Source of the DNA: an uncultured Bacteroidaceae bacterium
GTDB lineage: Bacteria > Bacteroidota > Bacteroidia > Bacteroidales > Bacteroidaceae
Direction of reading: 5' to 3'
Assembly (NCBI GenBank): GCA_944320955.1
Contig: CALUJL010000014.1
Coordinates: 110,657 to 174,656, forward strand
Length of the DNA stretch: 64,000 nucleotides
Every line of letters begins with the position of its first letter. Position 1 is the first letter of the stretch. The notes under the pieces are model-generated. The model saw only the letters and a program-made list of their open reading frames with translations, made no database searches and was not told the DNA's origin. This document shows positions 18,886 to 26,556 of this stretch, one piece after another. A program made the translations under genes and the position numbers.

Positions 18886-19473
18886 CTACAAGGAGGACGC
18901 ATAACGAACTTCTACAACCCAATTATAGTACGGAGTAGAGCTAATTGGCCCTTGTCCCATAATATCTCCCGAATTAAGCAGTTTGTTTACGAGTGGTTGC
19001 GGACTAATAGTAATGCTTCGGAAGAGAGGAAGAGCAGAAGCACCATAATCCGGTGCTATTGTTATTCGGAAATAATTTAGTCCCGTTGGGCGACTCCCTG
19101 CCGGGATCTCGCTCAATTGAATAAAAGGTGTATTGTAATCCGTTGGAAAGAAGTACTTAAAATAAGGATAGTCTACTGTTGGTGCGTAATAAGTCGAAGA
19201 ATAAGAATAATGGGCTTGCCCCGATAATCTTATGTCATTAGCAGAAGTTCCGATTTCATATAGCACAGTGAAGCCACAAGGTAAGTTCACAATATTGTCT
19301 CCACTGGGCCCAATTCCTGCTCCTACACCATAGGAACCTCCATAACCTACTGTTCCATTTACGAAAAGAGCAATTGGTGTGGCATTTGTGGACAGCGGTA
19401 TTTGGGCAATAGACAAAAGGGGATTGGCAAAAAATGCTGCTATTAGAACGAGAAAGGACAATGCTTCTTTCAT
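18886..19473 (-). CDS. Secreted protein of unknown function, AT-rich
   Basis: I do not recognise this 195-residue protein. It begins with a clear signal peptide (MKEALSFLVLIAAFFANPLLSIAQ). The mature part is rich in Gly, Ser, Tyr and Pro and looks like an all-beta domain (GTVGYGGSYGVGAGIGPSG, YYNWVVEVRY). It resembles small secreted or fimbria-adhesin-like domains but has no diagnostic motif. Base composition is much more AT-rich than the neighbours, with AT-ending codons common, which suggests recent acquisition. It follows the FISUMP-like lipoprotein gene by 67 bp on the same strand and may be co-transcribed with it. Confidence 0.8.
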   Translation of the reverse strand: MKEALSFLVLIAAFFANPLLSIAQIPLSTNATPIALFVNGTVGYGGSYGVGAGIGPSGDNIVNLPCGFTVLYEIGTSANDIRLSGQAHYSYSSTYYAPTVDYPYFKYFFPTDYNTPFIQLSEIPAGSRPTGLNYFRITIAPDYGASALPLFRSITISPQPLVNKLLNSGDIMGQGPISSTPYYNWVVEVRYASSL

Positions 19474-19540
19474 AGTGCTAAGGTTTTTTGGGGGTGAATA
19501 TTAAGATGAATTGTTTATACGACTGATTTCTTCCACGAAT

Positions 19541-20905
19541 CTACTCCGTGACGGGCCGCACGAGGAGCATCCCCGCACGGTTGGGCCAGAGCTGCATCTC
19601 GGCATACGTGCGGTCTACGCCGTCGACCGTCTGGGGGATGATCTCGAAGCGCACCATGTTCCGCCCGCCGGTGAGGAACTCGGCATAGCCCGCCACGGGG
19701 CGCCAGGTGATCGGGTCGAGGAAGTTGAGCGTCCCCACTCCGTAGAATTGGAGTTGGTTGCCCGTGGTGCGGCTGGTGAAGGTAATGACGTAGGAGCCGT
19801 CCCGCTGGATTTGGTAGTACATGATGCTGTTCTCCCTCAGGCGTTGCCACTCGCTTTCGGTGGGCAGCCGCCACGCACCGCCCAGTTGGGCGCGGGCCAC
19901 GTCGTAGCGTGCGTCGCCGCTGATGTTGTCGGGCAGGGCGGCTGTATTCAGATTCTCCCACTGCGCCGTATAGTAGCGCACGCGCCCCGTGGCGTCGCCC
20001 CAGCAAAAGAGGTCGCACTCCAGGGCATAGTCTTCCACGATGCGGTGCTCGGGCGAGAAGCCGGGCTCGTGGGCGATGTACGAACGGGCGTAGCGGCGGA
20101 AAATGAGGTTGCCGCTGGCCCAGTAGAGGGGCTTGCCGGAGTCGGAAAGCACGCCCATGTCGACGCGGCGGTCTACGGTGTCGAGCGGGGAGTCGTAGGT
20201 AAAAGTCGTGGAATCCGTGCCGAAGACGGGACGGACGGAGCAGCCTTGGTAGCGGTAGTCATTGCTGATCTGGCCTTTGTTGCCGATGCCCACCCAGAGG
20301 GACACGGCGCCCGTCGACCTCCATTGCCGCGTGCCGGTCCAGTAGTAGCCGCGCTGTCCCTGCATGAAGCGCTCCCCGCCGATGCGCATGCCCGCCATCG
20401 GGAGAAAAATGCTGTTACCGTTGGGCCCCGTCACCCGGTATCCTGTCACTCCCTGCCGCGTCTCTTCTACCCACTGGCAGCGGTCGAGCAATTCGCGCGC
20501 TTCGGCTTCGGAGGGCAGGCGCCAGCAATCGCCGAGCTGCATGTGGGGCAAGTCGAGGGTGGTGCGGCAGATGTCGGGCATGGGGTCTGCGCCGCCGTAG
20601 AGGGAAGAGGTCCAGTTGTAGTCTTCATCGTGCACCTGGCTGGTCACGGCCTGCCCCGTGGGGTCGGCCCAACCGTAGAGCCCGCCGGCTTCGTGCGGCG
20701 CGGAGGCCCCCATGTTGCATGCGGCCCAGCGGACGCTCAGTCCCAGGTCGACGGCTTCGGCCGCCGCCCCGCCGCCTGCGCCCGCACTTTCCCCGCCCCC
20801 GCCGCCGAGAGGGGACGGCTGCGGCTCGTCGCCGGAACAGGCGGAGAGGCACATCAAACCAAGAATGGCTGATAAAATACGAAAAGGAAAGAGGGTTATT
20901 TTCAT
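19541..20905 (-). CDS. FISUMP-like surface lipoprotein
   Basis: This is a 454-residue lipoprotein with signal and lipobox LMCLSAC, so Cys is the lipidated residue, followed by a Gly/Ala/Ser-rich linker. Two copies of a FISUMP-like domain follow. The first (about 50-220) has AVDLGLSVRWAACNMGASAP, GDCWRLPSEAEARELLDRC and YYWTGT. The second (about 250-450) has ASGNLIFRRYARSY, GGAWRLPTESEWQRLREN and MLLVRPVTE. Such proteins are common on Bacteroidetes surfaces and their function is unknown. The promoter is TATCTTTG at 20940-20947, 34 bp upstream. Confidence 0.85.
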   Translation of the reverse strand: MKITLFPFRILSAILGLMCLSACSGDEPQPSPLGGGGGESAGAGGGAAAEAVDLGLSVRWAACNMGASAPHEAGGLYGWADPTGQAVTSQVHDEDYNWTSSLYGGADPMPDICRTTLDLPHMQLGDCWRLPSEAEARELLDRCQWVEETRQGVTGYRVTGPNGNSIFLPMAGMRIGGERFMQGQRGYYWTGTRQWRSTGAVSLWVGIGNKGQISNDYRYQGCSVRPVFGTDSTTFTYDSPLDTVDRRVDMGVLSDSGKPLYWASGNLIFRRYARSYIAHEPGFSPEHRIVEDYALECDLFCWGDATGRVRYYTAQWENLNTAALPDNISGDARYDVARAQLGGAWRLPTESEWQRLRENSIMYYQIQRDGSYVITFTSRTTGNQLQFYGVGTLNFLDPITWRPVAGYAEFLTGGRNMVRFEIIPQTVDGVDRTYAEMQLWPNRAGMLLVRPVTE

Positions 20906-20939
20906 GGTTGCAAAAGAGATTTGGAGTTTTAAGATGTGA

Positions 20940-20947
20940 CAAAGATA
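20940..20947 (-). promoter_or_regulatory. -7 promoter element of the lipoprotein gene
   Basis: TATCTTTG on the minus strand, 34 bp upstream of the ATG at 20905. Confidence 0.65.
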
Positions 20948-21010
20948 CTATTTCCCCCTACAATTCTCCCATAAAGATGCCATTTTTTTTAAACTAGGCA
21001 ACCCTTTCCC

Positions 21011-21079
21011 CGGAAAACGGCAGGGCTTTCTGCGAAAAGCGCAGGCACTTTTTGCAAATGGCCCTGCATGTTTTTGCCG
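21011..21079. repeat. 22-nt phased repeat array, 3 units
   Basis: Unit starts are at 21013, 21035 and 21057. Cores are CGGCAGGG, CGCAGGCA and CCCTGCAT. The array sits in the 313-bp gap between the lipoprotein promoter and the folE terminator. Nothing else is visible in that gap. Confidence 0.8.
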
Positions 21080-21098
21080 ACGGCGCAAGGGGAAGGAA

Positions 21099-21159
21099 TA
21101 AAAAAAAGCCCGGCCTCCGGAGAGACGCGCCGGGGGACGCCGCCTGCCGGGAGGCCGGG
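21099..21159 (-). terminator. Intrinsic terminator of the folE operon
   Basis: On the minus strand, CCCGGCCTCCCGG pairs with CCGGAGGCCGGG across a GC-rich loop and is followed by T7. It lies about 60 bp after the folE stop. Confidence 0.8.
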
Positions 21160-21218
21160 AAGAGGGGGAAGTGCCGCCACGCGCCCACGGGGGCGGCGGG
21201 GCTAAGGGGAAAAGGGGG

Positions 21219-21809
21219 TCAGCCGTGGGTGATGAGGTTCATGAATTCGGCGCGGGTCTCGGGGCGGGTGAAAGCGCCGGTGAAGTCGGAAGTCGTGGTC
21301 AGGGCATGGGGTTTCTCGATGCCGCGCATCTGCATGCAGAGATGGCTGGCCTCGATGACGACCATTACGCCCAGGGGATTGAGCGTCTCCTGGATGCACT
21401 CTTTTATCTGCGTGGTCATGCGTTCCTGGACTTGCAGGCGGCGGGCGTAGATTTCCACTACGCGGGCTATCTTGCTCAGGCCGGTGATGTAGCCATTGGG
21501 GATGTAGGCCACGTGGGCTTTGCCATAGAAAGGGAGCATGTGGTGCTCGCAGAGGGAGTAGAAGTCGATGTCTTTGACGATGACCATGTGGCGGTAGTTC
21601 TCCTTGAAGCGGGCCGAGAGGAGGACTTCGCGGGGGTCTTTGCGATAACCGCTGGTCAGGGCGAGCATGGCCTTGGCCACGCGGCGGGGCGTCTTGAGGA
21701 GGCCTTCGCGGTCGGGGTCTTCGCCGAGGAGGAGAAGTTGCTCGCGGGTGTGCTCCATGTAGGAGGTGATGAAGGATTCTTCGTCGGGGGTCGTAGTTTT
21801 TGTCATCAA
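21219..21809 (-). CDS. folE: GTP cyclohydrolase I
   Basis: FolE converts GTP to 7,8-dihydroneopterin triphosphate, the first step of folate (and queuosine precursor) synthesis. The 196-residue protein has the type I signature: [23 protein letters not shown] with the zinc-binding Cys and His residues, and the second zinc Cys in SHLCMQMRG. It lies at the end of the leftward DUF1599, DoxX-tpiA, SPOR, folE operon, the same order I recall in Bacteroides. Either of two adjacent ATGs could be the start. Confidence 0.96.
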   Translation of the reverse strand: MMTKTTTPDEESFITSYMEHTREQLLLLGEDPDREGLLKTPRRVAKAMLALTSGYRKDPREVLLSARFKENYRHMVIVKDIDFYSLCEHHMLPFYGKAHVAYIPNGYITGLSKIARVVEIYARRLQVQERMTTQIKECIQETLNPLGVMVVIEASHLCMQMRGIEKPHALTTTSDFTGAFTRPETRAEFMNLITHG

Positions 21810-21875
21810 GGGAAAGGTGTTTTTATAGTATATTCAGAGTAAACGCCTCCCGCCGCGGGGAGGGGAAAGGGGCTC

Positions 21876-22484
21876 TCAGAGGTAAACGAGGATCTGCGAG
21901 CGCACGATGGAACACTCGGTGAATTCGCCGGTTTCGAGCAGCCCGGCGCGGGCTTTGGCAGCCTCTTCGCGCGTAAGGAAGTCGCCCACGACGCAAAGCC
22001 AGCGGGGGGAGACGAATATGGGGTAGGCGGAAAGGTGGGGAAAGAGGGCGCGGACTTTCTCGGCCGCTGCGGCGGCGCGGTTCTTGGAGTCGCGCGTGGC
22101 GGGGCCGGAGTAGACTTGGATGCGGAACCCGCTGCGGCGGGCGGCGCGGCCCCCGTGGGTTTTGGACGGATGGGCGGCGGCTGTGAGCGTGTCGGCCTGC
22201 GCGGCGTGGCCCGCGGCATGGCCCTGCCGGGAACCGGCGGTGGCGGAATGGGACTGCGCGGTGGCGGATTTATCCGTTGCCGCCTCTTGCCGGGCGGAAG
22301 AAGTGGCCGGGGAAGCGGGGACTCCCTTGCGCAACCATTCGTCGAGGCGGGCGTCTTGCTCTACGACCACCGTGCCTTGCCCCCCGGCGTTGCGCTCCAG
22401 GGAGCGGATAATGGGGCTCTGGGCCTGCGAGAGTTGGAGTCCGGAGAAGAAGAAGGTGAGCAGGAGAAGGAAACGGGCGGTCAT
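21876..22484 (-). CDS. SPOR-domain secreted protein
   Basis: This 202-residue protein has a signal peptide (MTARFLLLLTFFFSGLQLSQA), a low-complexity middle rich in Ala, Ser and Thr, and a C-terminal SPOR domain (about 130-200: FRIQVYSG, AAAAAEKVRALFP, VVGDFLTREEAAKARAGLLE). SPOR domains bind denuded peptidoglycan at division sites. An upstream in-frame ATG at 22511 is possible, but the chosen start gives a proper signal peptide. It is located between tpiA and folE on the same strand. Confidence 0.88.
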   Translation of the reverse strand: MTARFLLLLTFFFSGLQLSQAQSPIIRSLERNAGGQGTVVVEQDARLDEWLRKGVPASPATSSARQEAATDKSATAQSHSATAGSRQGHAAGHAAQADTLTAAAHPSKTHGGRAARRSGFRIQVYSGPATRDSKNRAAAAAEKVRALFPHLSAYPIFVSPRWLCVVGDFLTREEAAKARAGLLETGEFTECSIVRSQILVYL

Positions 22485-22592
22485 GTTTCGGATAAAATGG
22501 GGAGTGAACAATACGGTCGGGTGAAAGGGTAGGGATAGAAAAAAGCGGGAAAAGGACAGGACGGCCCTGCCCCTTTCCCGGAAGAGTGGTGC

Positions 22593-23351
22593 TTAATTGA
22601 AAGCGTCGATGATGCCCTTGAAGTCGGCTGCCTTGAGGGAAGCGCCGCCAATGAGGCCGCCGTCGACGTCGGGGTTGGCAAAGAGTTCCTTCGCGTTGGA
22701 GGCCTTGCAGCTGCCGCCGTAGAGGATGGACGTGTTGTCGGCTACTTCCTGTCCGTATTTCCCGGCAATGGCGGAACGGATGAAGGCGTGCATCTCCTGA
22801 GCCTGTGCAGCGGTTGCGGTCTTTCCCGTGCCGATAGCCCATACCGGCTCATAGGCCAGGATGATTTTGCCGAAGTCCTCGGCGGAGAGGCCGAAGAGGG
22901 AAGCGGCCAGCTGGCTGCCCACTACTTCGTTTTGCTTGCCGGCCTCGCGCTCTTCGAGCACTTCGCCCACGCAGAAGATGGGGGTCAGGCCGTTGGCCAG
23001 TGCCAGCTCAACTTTGGTTTTCAGCAGTTCGGGGGTCTCGTGGTAGTAGGCCCGGCGCTCGGAATGGCCGAGGATCACGTACTTGGCACCCGTGGAAGCT
23101 ACCATGGCGGCCGATACCTCGCCGGTGTAAGCGCCGGATTCTTTGTCGGCGCAGTTCTCGGCTCCTACGCCGATCTTGCTGGCGTCTACCACGGGGACTA
23201 CGGAGGCCAGGTGGATAAACGGCGTACAGATGATGACGTCGCAGTTGGGCTTTTCGCCGGCGAGCACGTCGTTGAGTTCTTTAGCAAGAGCAATTCCCTC
23301 CTGAAGGGTCTTGTTCATTTTCCAGTTTCCTGCTACAATGTTTTTTCTCAT
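22593..23351 (-). CDS. tpiA: Triosephosphate isomerase (unit start inside a longer open frame)
   Basis: TpiA interconverts dihydroxyacetone phosphate and glyceraldehyde 3-phosphate. From [15 protein letters not shown] the protein is 252 residues, the normal length. It shows the substrate Lys11, the catalytic His in ILGHSERR, the catalytic Glu in [12 protein letters not shown] and the phosphate-binding YGGSCK. The reading frame is also open through the whole upstream membrane-protein gene, so a fused 656-residue product is possible (see the 22593-24563 entry). The family length favours independent initiation at 23351. Confidence 0.85.
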   Translation of the reverse strand: MRKNIVAGNWKMNKTLQEGIALAKELNDVLAGEKPNCDVIICTPFIHLASVVPVVDASKIGVGAENCADKESGAYTGEVSAAMVASTGAKYVILGHSERRAYYHETPELLKTKVELALANGLTPIFCVGEVLEEREAGKQNEVVGSQLAASLFGLSAEDFGKIILAYEPVWAIGTGKTATAAQAQEMHAFIRSAIAGKYGQEVADNTSILYGGSCKASNAKELFANPDVDGGLIGGASLKAADFKGIIDAFN

Positions 23352-24563
23352 CGCTGTATGATTTATTAAAGGGTTAGTATTGTGTTTCTTTCTCTTGCGG
23401 CGGACGTGGTAGAGCTCCATGGGGCGGAGCATATAGCGATCTATGAGGAAGATGACGATCAGGGGCAGGAAGTACCAAACGACGGCTTGCCAGCAGACTT
23501 CCTGCGGCGTGAGGCGCTGGGGACGGACGATGGGGTGATGGTCATCGAGCGGGCGGTTGAGCAGGGAATCGGCAGGGAGCTGCGAATGGTGCCACTTGTT
23601 GAGCACCACGCCGTGGCGCAGGAGGAGCAGGCCGGGGTTGGAGCGGACGATGGTGAGCAGCGTCGTATTGTCGCCCGAGAGGAAGGGGTAATCGGCTCCC
23701 GTGCGGTCGATCCAGGCTGCAACCTCTTCTTCCGGGGAGGAAGTGATGCAGTAGAAACCGTAGCCTTGCTCGCGGCAATAGTCATAAAGGTCATTGACTA
23801 AGTCGACATCGCCCTCGTCGGCTTCTTCGATTCGCGGGGCGATCAGGAGAAAGACATAGCGGTCGGAAGCAAGAAGGGAGTCGGTCACTTCGTCGAAGGT
23901 GGCAGGGTCGTAGAAAGAGACGTCCACGTAGTTTCCGTTTTCATCCGGCGTATCGCGCAAGAGGGCAAGGTCGGTCCCTATTTTGTAGGGGCGAAAGTCG
24001 ATAAGCGGCAGGTGGGTATGGCAGAAAAATGCGTAGAAGAGCACAAAAAGCAGCGAGTAGAGCGGTGCAATCCACTGGAAGCCGTAGCGGAAGACGGGAA
24101 CGATCTTTTTCTGCCCCACTGCCGCGCAGACGGCAAAGAGGAGGAGGAACACGTTTTTGCCGAAGGTCTCCCAGTTGGTAAGCTTCCAGGCGTCGCCGAA
24201 GCAGCCGCAGTCTTCCACCGGATTGGCCAAGGCCAGATAGAGGGAAAGCGGGGTCATCACGGCCATGAAGAGCAGCGCGCCGAGCGTCGATATCCTGCGC
24301 CGGATGCCGAGAAGCAGGGAGGTCCCGAGCAGGAACTCCACGGCCATCAGCCCGAAGCCGAGGAGCAGGAAATAGAAACCGTCGGTCTGCTCGTGCAGGC
24401 CCCATGCCATGCCGTACTCTTTTATCTTCAGCGCATTGCCGGAAGGGTCGAGTGCTTTGACAAAACCCGAGAAGACGAACGTGGCGGCCAGCAGCAGGCG
24501 GCACACGTTGACCCACACGGCCCAGAGGACCGCGCTAAGCTTCGCTTTCTGCAGGCTCGCCAT
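22593..24563 (-). CDS. DoxX-like BT_3928-type membrane protein, open in frame into tpiA
   Basis: The first 404 codons (down to 23352) encode a membrane protein: an N-terminal DoxX/MauE-like four-helix part ([57 protein letters not shown], with the CGCFGD cysteine pair), a soluble domain resembling a thioredoxin-like fold, and a final helix before [13 protein letters not shown]. In Bacteroides this gene is separate from tpiA. Here no stop intervenes: the frame reads on through [10 protein letters not shown] into tpiA. The +1 frame at the junction contains the tandem stop TAATAA, so a one-base indel or sequencing error near the 3' end may have joined them. The gene overlaps the upstream DUF1599 gene by 29 bp. 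Confidence 0.75.
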   Translation of the reverse strand: MASLQKAKLSAVLWAVWVNVCRLLLAATFVFSGFVKALDPSGNALKIKEYGMAWGLHEQTDGFYFLLLGFGLMAVEFLLGTSLLLGIRRRISTLGALLFMAVMTPLSLYLALANPVEDCGCFGDAWKLTNWETFGKNVFLLLFAVCAAVGQKKIVPVFRYGFQWIAPLYSLLFVLFYAFFCHTHLPLIDFRPYKIGTDLALLRDTPDENGNYVDVSFYDPATFDEVTDSLLASDRYVFLLIAPRIEEADEGDVDLVNDLYDYCREQGYGFYCITSSPEEEVAAWIDRTGADYPFLSGDNTTLLTIVRSNPGLLLLRHGVVLNKWHHSQLPADSLLNRPLDDHHPIVRPQRLTPQEVCWQAVVWYFLPLIVIFLIDRYMLRPMELYHVRRKRKKHNTNPLINHTAMRKNIVAGNWKMNKTLQEGIALAKELNDVLAGEKPNCDVIICTPFIHLASVVPVVDASKIGVGAENCADKESGAYTGEVSAAMVASTGAKYVILGHSERRAYYHETPELLKTKVELALANGLTPIFCVGEVLEEREAGKQNEVVGSQLAASLFGLSAEDFGKIILAYEPVWAIGTGKTATAAQAQEMHAFIRSAIAGKYGQEVADNTSILYGGSCKASNAKELFANPDVDGGLIGGASLKAADFKGIIDAFN

Positions 24564-25095
24564 AATCGAGTTTTATTAGTGCAAAGACGGCATAATTGAT
24601 CATGTCCATGTAGTTGGCATCCACGCCCTCGGAGACGAGCGTATGCCCGCCGAGGTCTTCGATCTGCTTGGTGCGGTGGAGCTTCATGAGGATGAGGTCG
24701 GTATAGGAGCTTACGCGCATGCTGCGCCACGCCTCGTCGTAGTCGTGATTCTTGGCCTTCATCAGCTCCAGGGCGCGGGCGGCCTGCGCGTCGTAGAGCG
24801 CAAGGGCTTCGTCGTTGGCCATGTCCACTTCTTCCACGGCCCCGCGGGCGAGCTGGATGAGGGCTACCAACCCGTAGTTGACGATGGCCACGAACTCCGG
24901 GCGGATGCCCTCGTCCACCATGGCCACGCCTTTCGTTTCGAGCGAACGGATGCGCTTGGCCTTGATGAAGAGCTGGTCGGTCACGGAGCAGGGGCGCAGG
25001 ATGCGCCATGCGGCGCCGTAGTCGTGGAGCTTGCGGGCAAAGAGCTCGCGGCACCGGGCTATGACTTGTTCGAACTGTCGGTTGGTCTTCTCCAT
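24535..25095 (-). CDS. DUF1599 family protein
   Basis: This 186-residue soluble protein contains two similar halves ([20 protein letters not shown] and [20 protein letters not shown]), the duplicated DUF1599 motif common in Bacteroidetes. The biochemical function is unknown; the His/Asp pattern is reminiscent of nucleotide pyrophosphohydrolase-like helices. I chose the MEKTNRQ start because a -7 element lies only 10 bp upstream. The longer frame (from 25119) would begin before the promoter. It is the first gene of the tpiA-folE operon. Confidence 0.88.
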   Translation of the reverse strand: MEKTNRQFEQVIARCRELFARKLHDYGAAWRILRPCSVTDQLFIKAKRIRSLETKGVAMVDEGIRPEFVAIVNYGLVALIQLARGAVEEVDMANDEALALYDAQAARALELMKAKNHDYDEAWRSMRVSSYTDLILMKLHRTKQIEDLGGHTLVSEGVDANYMDMINYAVFALIKLDYGEPAESEA

Positions 25096-25105
25096 AAAGA
25101 TAGGG

Positions 25106-25113
25106 CAAAGGTA
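25106..25113 (-). promoter_or_regulatory. -7 promoter element of the DUF1599-tpiA-folE operon
   Basis: TACCTTTG on the minus strand ends 10 bp before the ATG at 25095, implying a leader of about 5 nt or less. Confidence 0.65.
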
Positions 25114-25130
25114 CGACATTTTCCCTTACA

Positions 25131-25169
25131 TAAAAAAGAGGGTGCTCCAAATATTTTCAAAGCACCCTC
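25131..25169 (-). terminator. Intrinsic terminator of the LysM-M23 gene
   Basis: Minus strand: GAGGGTGCT (25161-25169) pairs with AGCACCCTC (25138-25146), followed by a T-rich tract (TTTTTT at 25132-25137). Confidence 0.85.
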
Positions 25170-25192
25170 CTCAAGAGATTATTATTTCTGTT

Positions 25193-26089
25193 TTATGAGC
25201 AACGGAGAACTAAGCCCGGCCGGAGGATGGTCCTCTTGGACAAGCCGTTCAGTCTACACAGTTTTTCGACGGTTATGCCGTGGCGTTTGGCAATCTTGTA
25301 GAGGCTGTCGCCCTTGCGCACCTTGTAGTAGGGCGAGGCTCCCTCGCCGCCTTCCTTGGGCTGGGCCTTGCCTTCGGCGGAGACGGAGGAGGACTTCGGC
25401 TCGGGCGTGGTAGGGTTGAAGACGTAGTAGTCTGCCGTGACGTCCTGGTTGGGGAAGTCGAAGAGCAATTCGGGGTTGATGGCTTTGCTCAAGACGCGGG
25501 TCTCGAAGTGGAGATGGGAGCCCGTGGAGCGGCCGGTGTTGCCGCCGAGGCCGATGGGCTGCCCGCTTTTTACCTCCTGGTTAGGCTCCACGAGCCAGGC
25601 GGACATGTGCCCGTAGAAAGTCTCCAGCCCGTTCGGGTGGCGGATGACGACGTATTTGCCATATCCGCCGCGCTCGTAGCGCACGACGCGCACCTTGCCG
25701 TCGAAAGCGGCATAGATGGTGTCGCCCACATTCACGTCGATGTCCAGTCCCTTATGGTTGCGGCGCCAGCGGCTGCGGTAGCCGTAGCGGGAAGTGACGA
25801 CGCGGTTGGTGGTCGGCATGGAGAACCCGCGCAGGTCGATGCGGAAATTCTCGGGCAGGGGCACGCCGCCGTAGACGTGGGCGTAGTCGTTGTTCCACGA
25901 GGGGTAGATGTCGGCCACTGCGGTGGCAGCGGCTTCTTTCTCGATCTGGCGTTTCAGTACTAAGGAGTCTATGGCTTTCAGTTTCCGGTCTACGGGAGCC
26001 TGTCGGGCTATGAGGTCTTGGGCGGAAACCGACGATGCGGTGGCAAGGAAAAGTGCAGCGGTAAGAGAAATTATCTTCAGCTTGTTCAT
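25193..26089 (-). CDS. M23 metallopeptidase with C-terminal LysM domain
   Basis: This is a 298-residue periplasmic cell-wall enzyme or its regulator. It has a signal peptide (MNKLKIISLTAALFLATASSVSAQ), an M23 (LytM) domain around 95-210 with zinc-motif residues HKGLDID (H-x3-D) and HLHFE (H-x-H), and a LysM repeat at the C-terminus (YKVRKGDSLYKIAKRHGITVEKLCRLNGL). Zinc ligands are intact, so DD-endopeptidase activity is plausible. It has its own promoter (26139-26146) and terminator. Confidence 0.93.
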   Translation of the reverse strand: MNKLKIISLTAALFLATASSVSAQDLIARQAPVDRKLKAIDSLVLKRQIEKEAAATAVADIYPSWNNDYAHVYGGVPLPENFRIDLRGFSMPTTNRVVTSRYGYRSRWRRNHKGLDIDVNVGDTIYAAFDGKVRVVRYERGGYGKYVVIRHPNGLETFYGHMSAWLVEPNQEVKSGQPIGLGGNTGRSTGSHLHFETRVLSKAINPELLFDFPNQDVTADYYVFNPTTPEPKSSSVSAEGKAQPKEGGEGASPYYKVRKGDSLYKIAKRHGITVEKLCRLNGLSKRTILRPGLVLRCS

Positions 26090-26138
26090 TCGTATTCTGG
26101 TGATAAAAAGGAAGCCTTTCGTTTTGCAATAACTTCGT

Positions 26139-26146
26139 CAAAGATA
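26139..26146 (-). promoter_or_regulatory. -7 promoter element of the M23 gene
   Basis: TATCTTTG on the minus strand, 49 bp upstream of the ATG at 26089. Confidence 0.65.
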
Positions 26147-26373
26147 GGAATTTATCGCGAGAGGACTGCCACTTTGTTAACTTTCTTTAGCCCCGCGGCC
26201 TGCATAATCATGCACTTCCGCCGGCCTGAAACGCCGCTCTGGCGGGAATCTCCCGCGCTTTTATGTTTTGCAGCATAAAACCCGGGATTTAGCGGTAGCG
26301 GGGAGGAATTTAACATTCGGGGCACATCGCGGCCGCCCGCGGCGGAAGGGGGCGCGATGCCCTCCGGCAAGGG

Positions 26374-26507
26374 GAAAAAGCGACGGGGGAAGCGGAAAAA
26401 GGCGGCAGGGCCCCGCCCGGAAAGCGCTGCATCTTTTTCCGAAAAGTGCTGCGTCTTTTGCGGAAAAGCGCTGCCGCTTTTTTGCGGGAGCCGCAGGGGG
26501 AGGGGGA
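26374..26507. repeat. 22-nt phased repeat array, about 6 units
   Basis: Units start near 26376, 26397, 26420, 26442, 26464 and 26486; the last four are exactly 22 apart. Cores include CGGCAGGG, CGCTGCAT, TGCTGCGT and CGCTGCCG. It lies 50 bp after the recG stop. Confidence 0.88.
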
Positions 26508-26556
26508 GAATGATACGGGAGTGAAAGGAAATGATACGGGAGTGCAGGCCGGGGGC

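Larger units (their letters stand above)
26090..26556. other. 467-bp intergenic region upstream of the M23 gene and downstream of recG
   Basis: It contains the M23 promoter, an AT-rich hairpin (TTTTATG with CATAAAA, about 26260-26280), a 22-nt repeat array (26374-26507) and a 20-nt tandem duplication of AATGATACGGGAGTG plus spacer at 26509-26543. No gene is visible. Confidence 0.6.
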
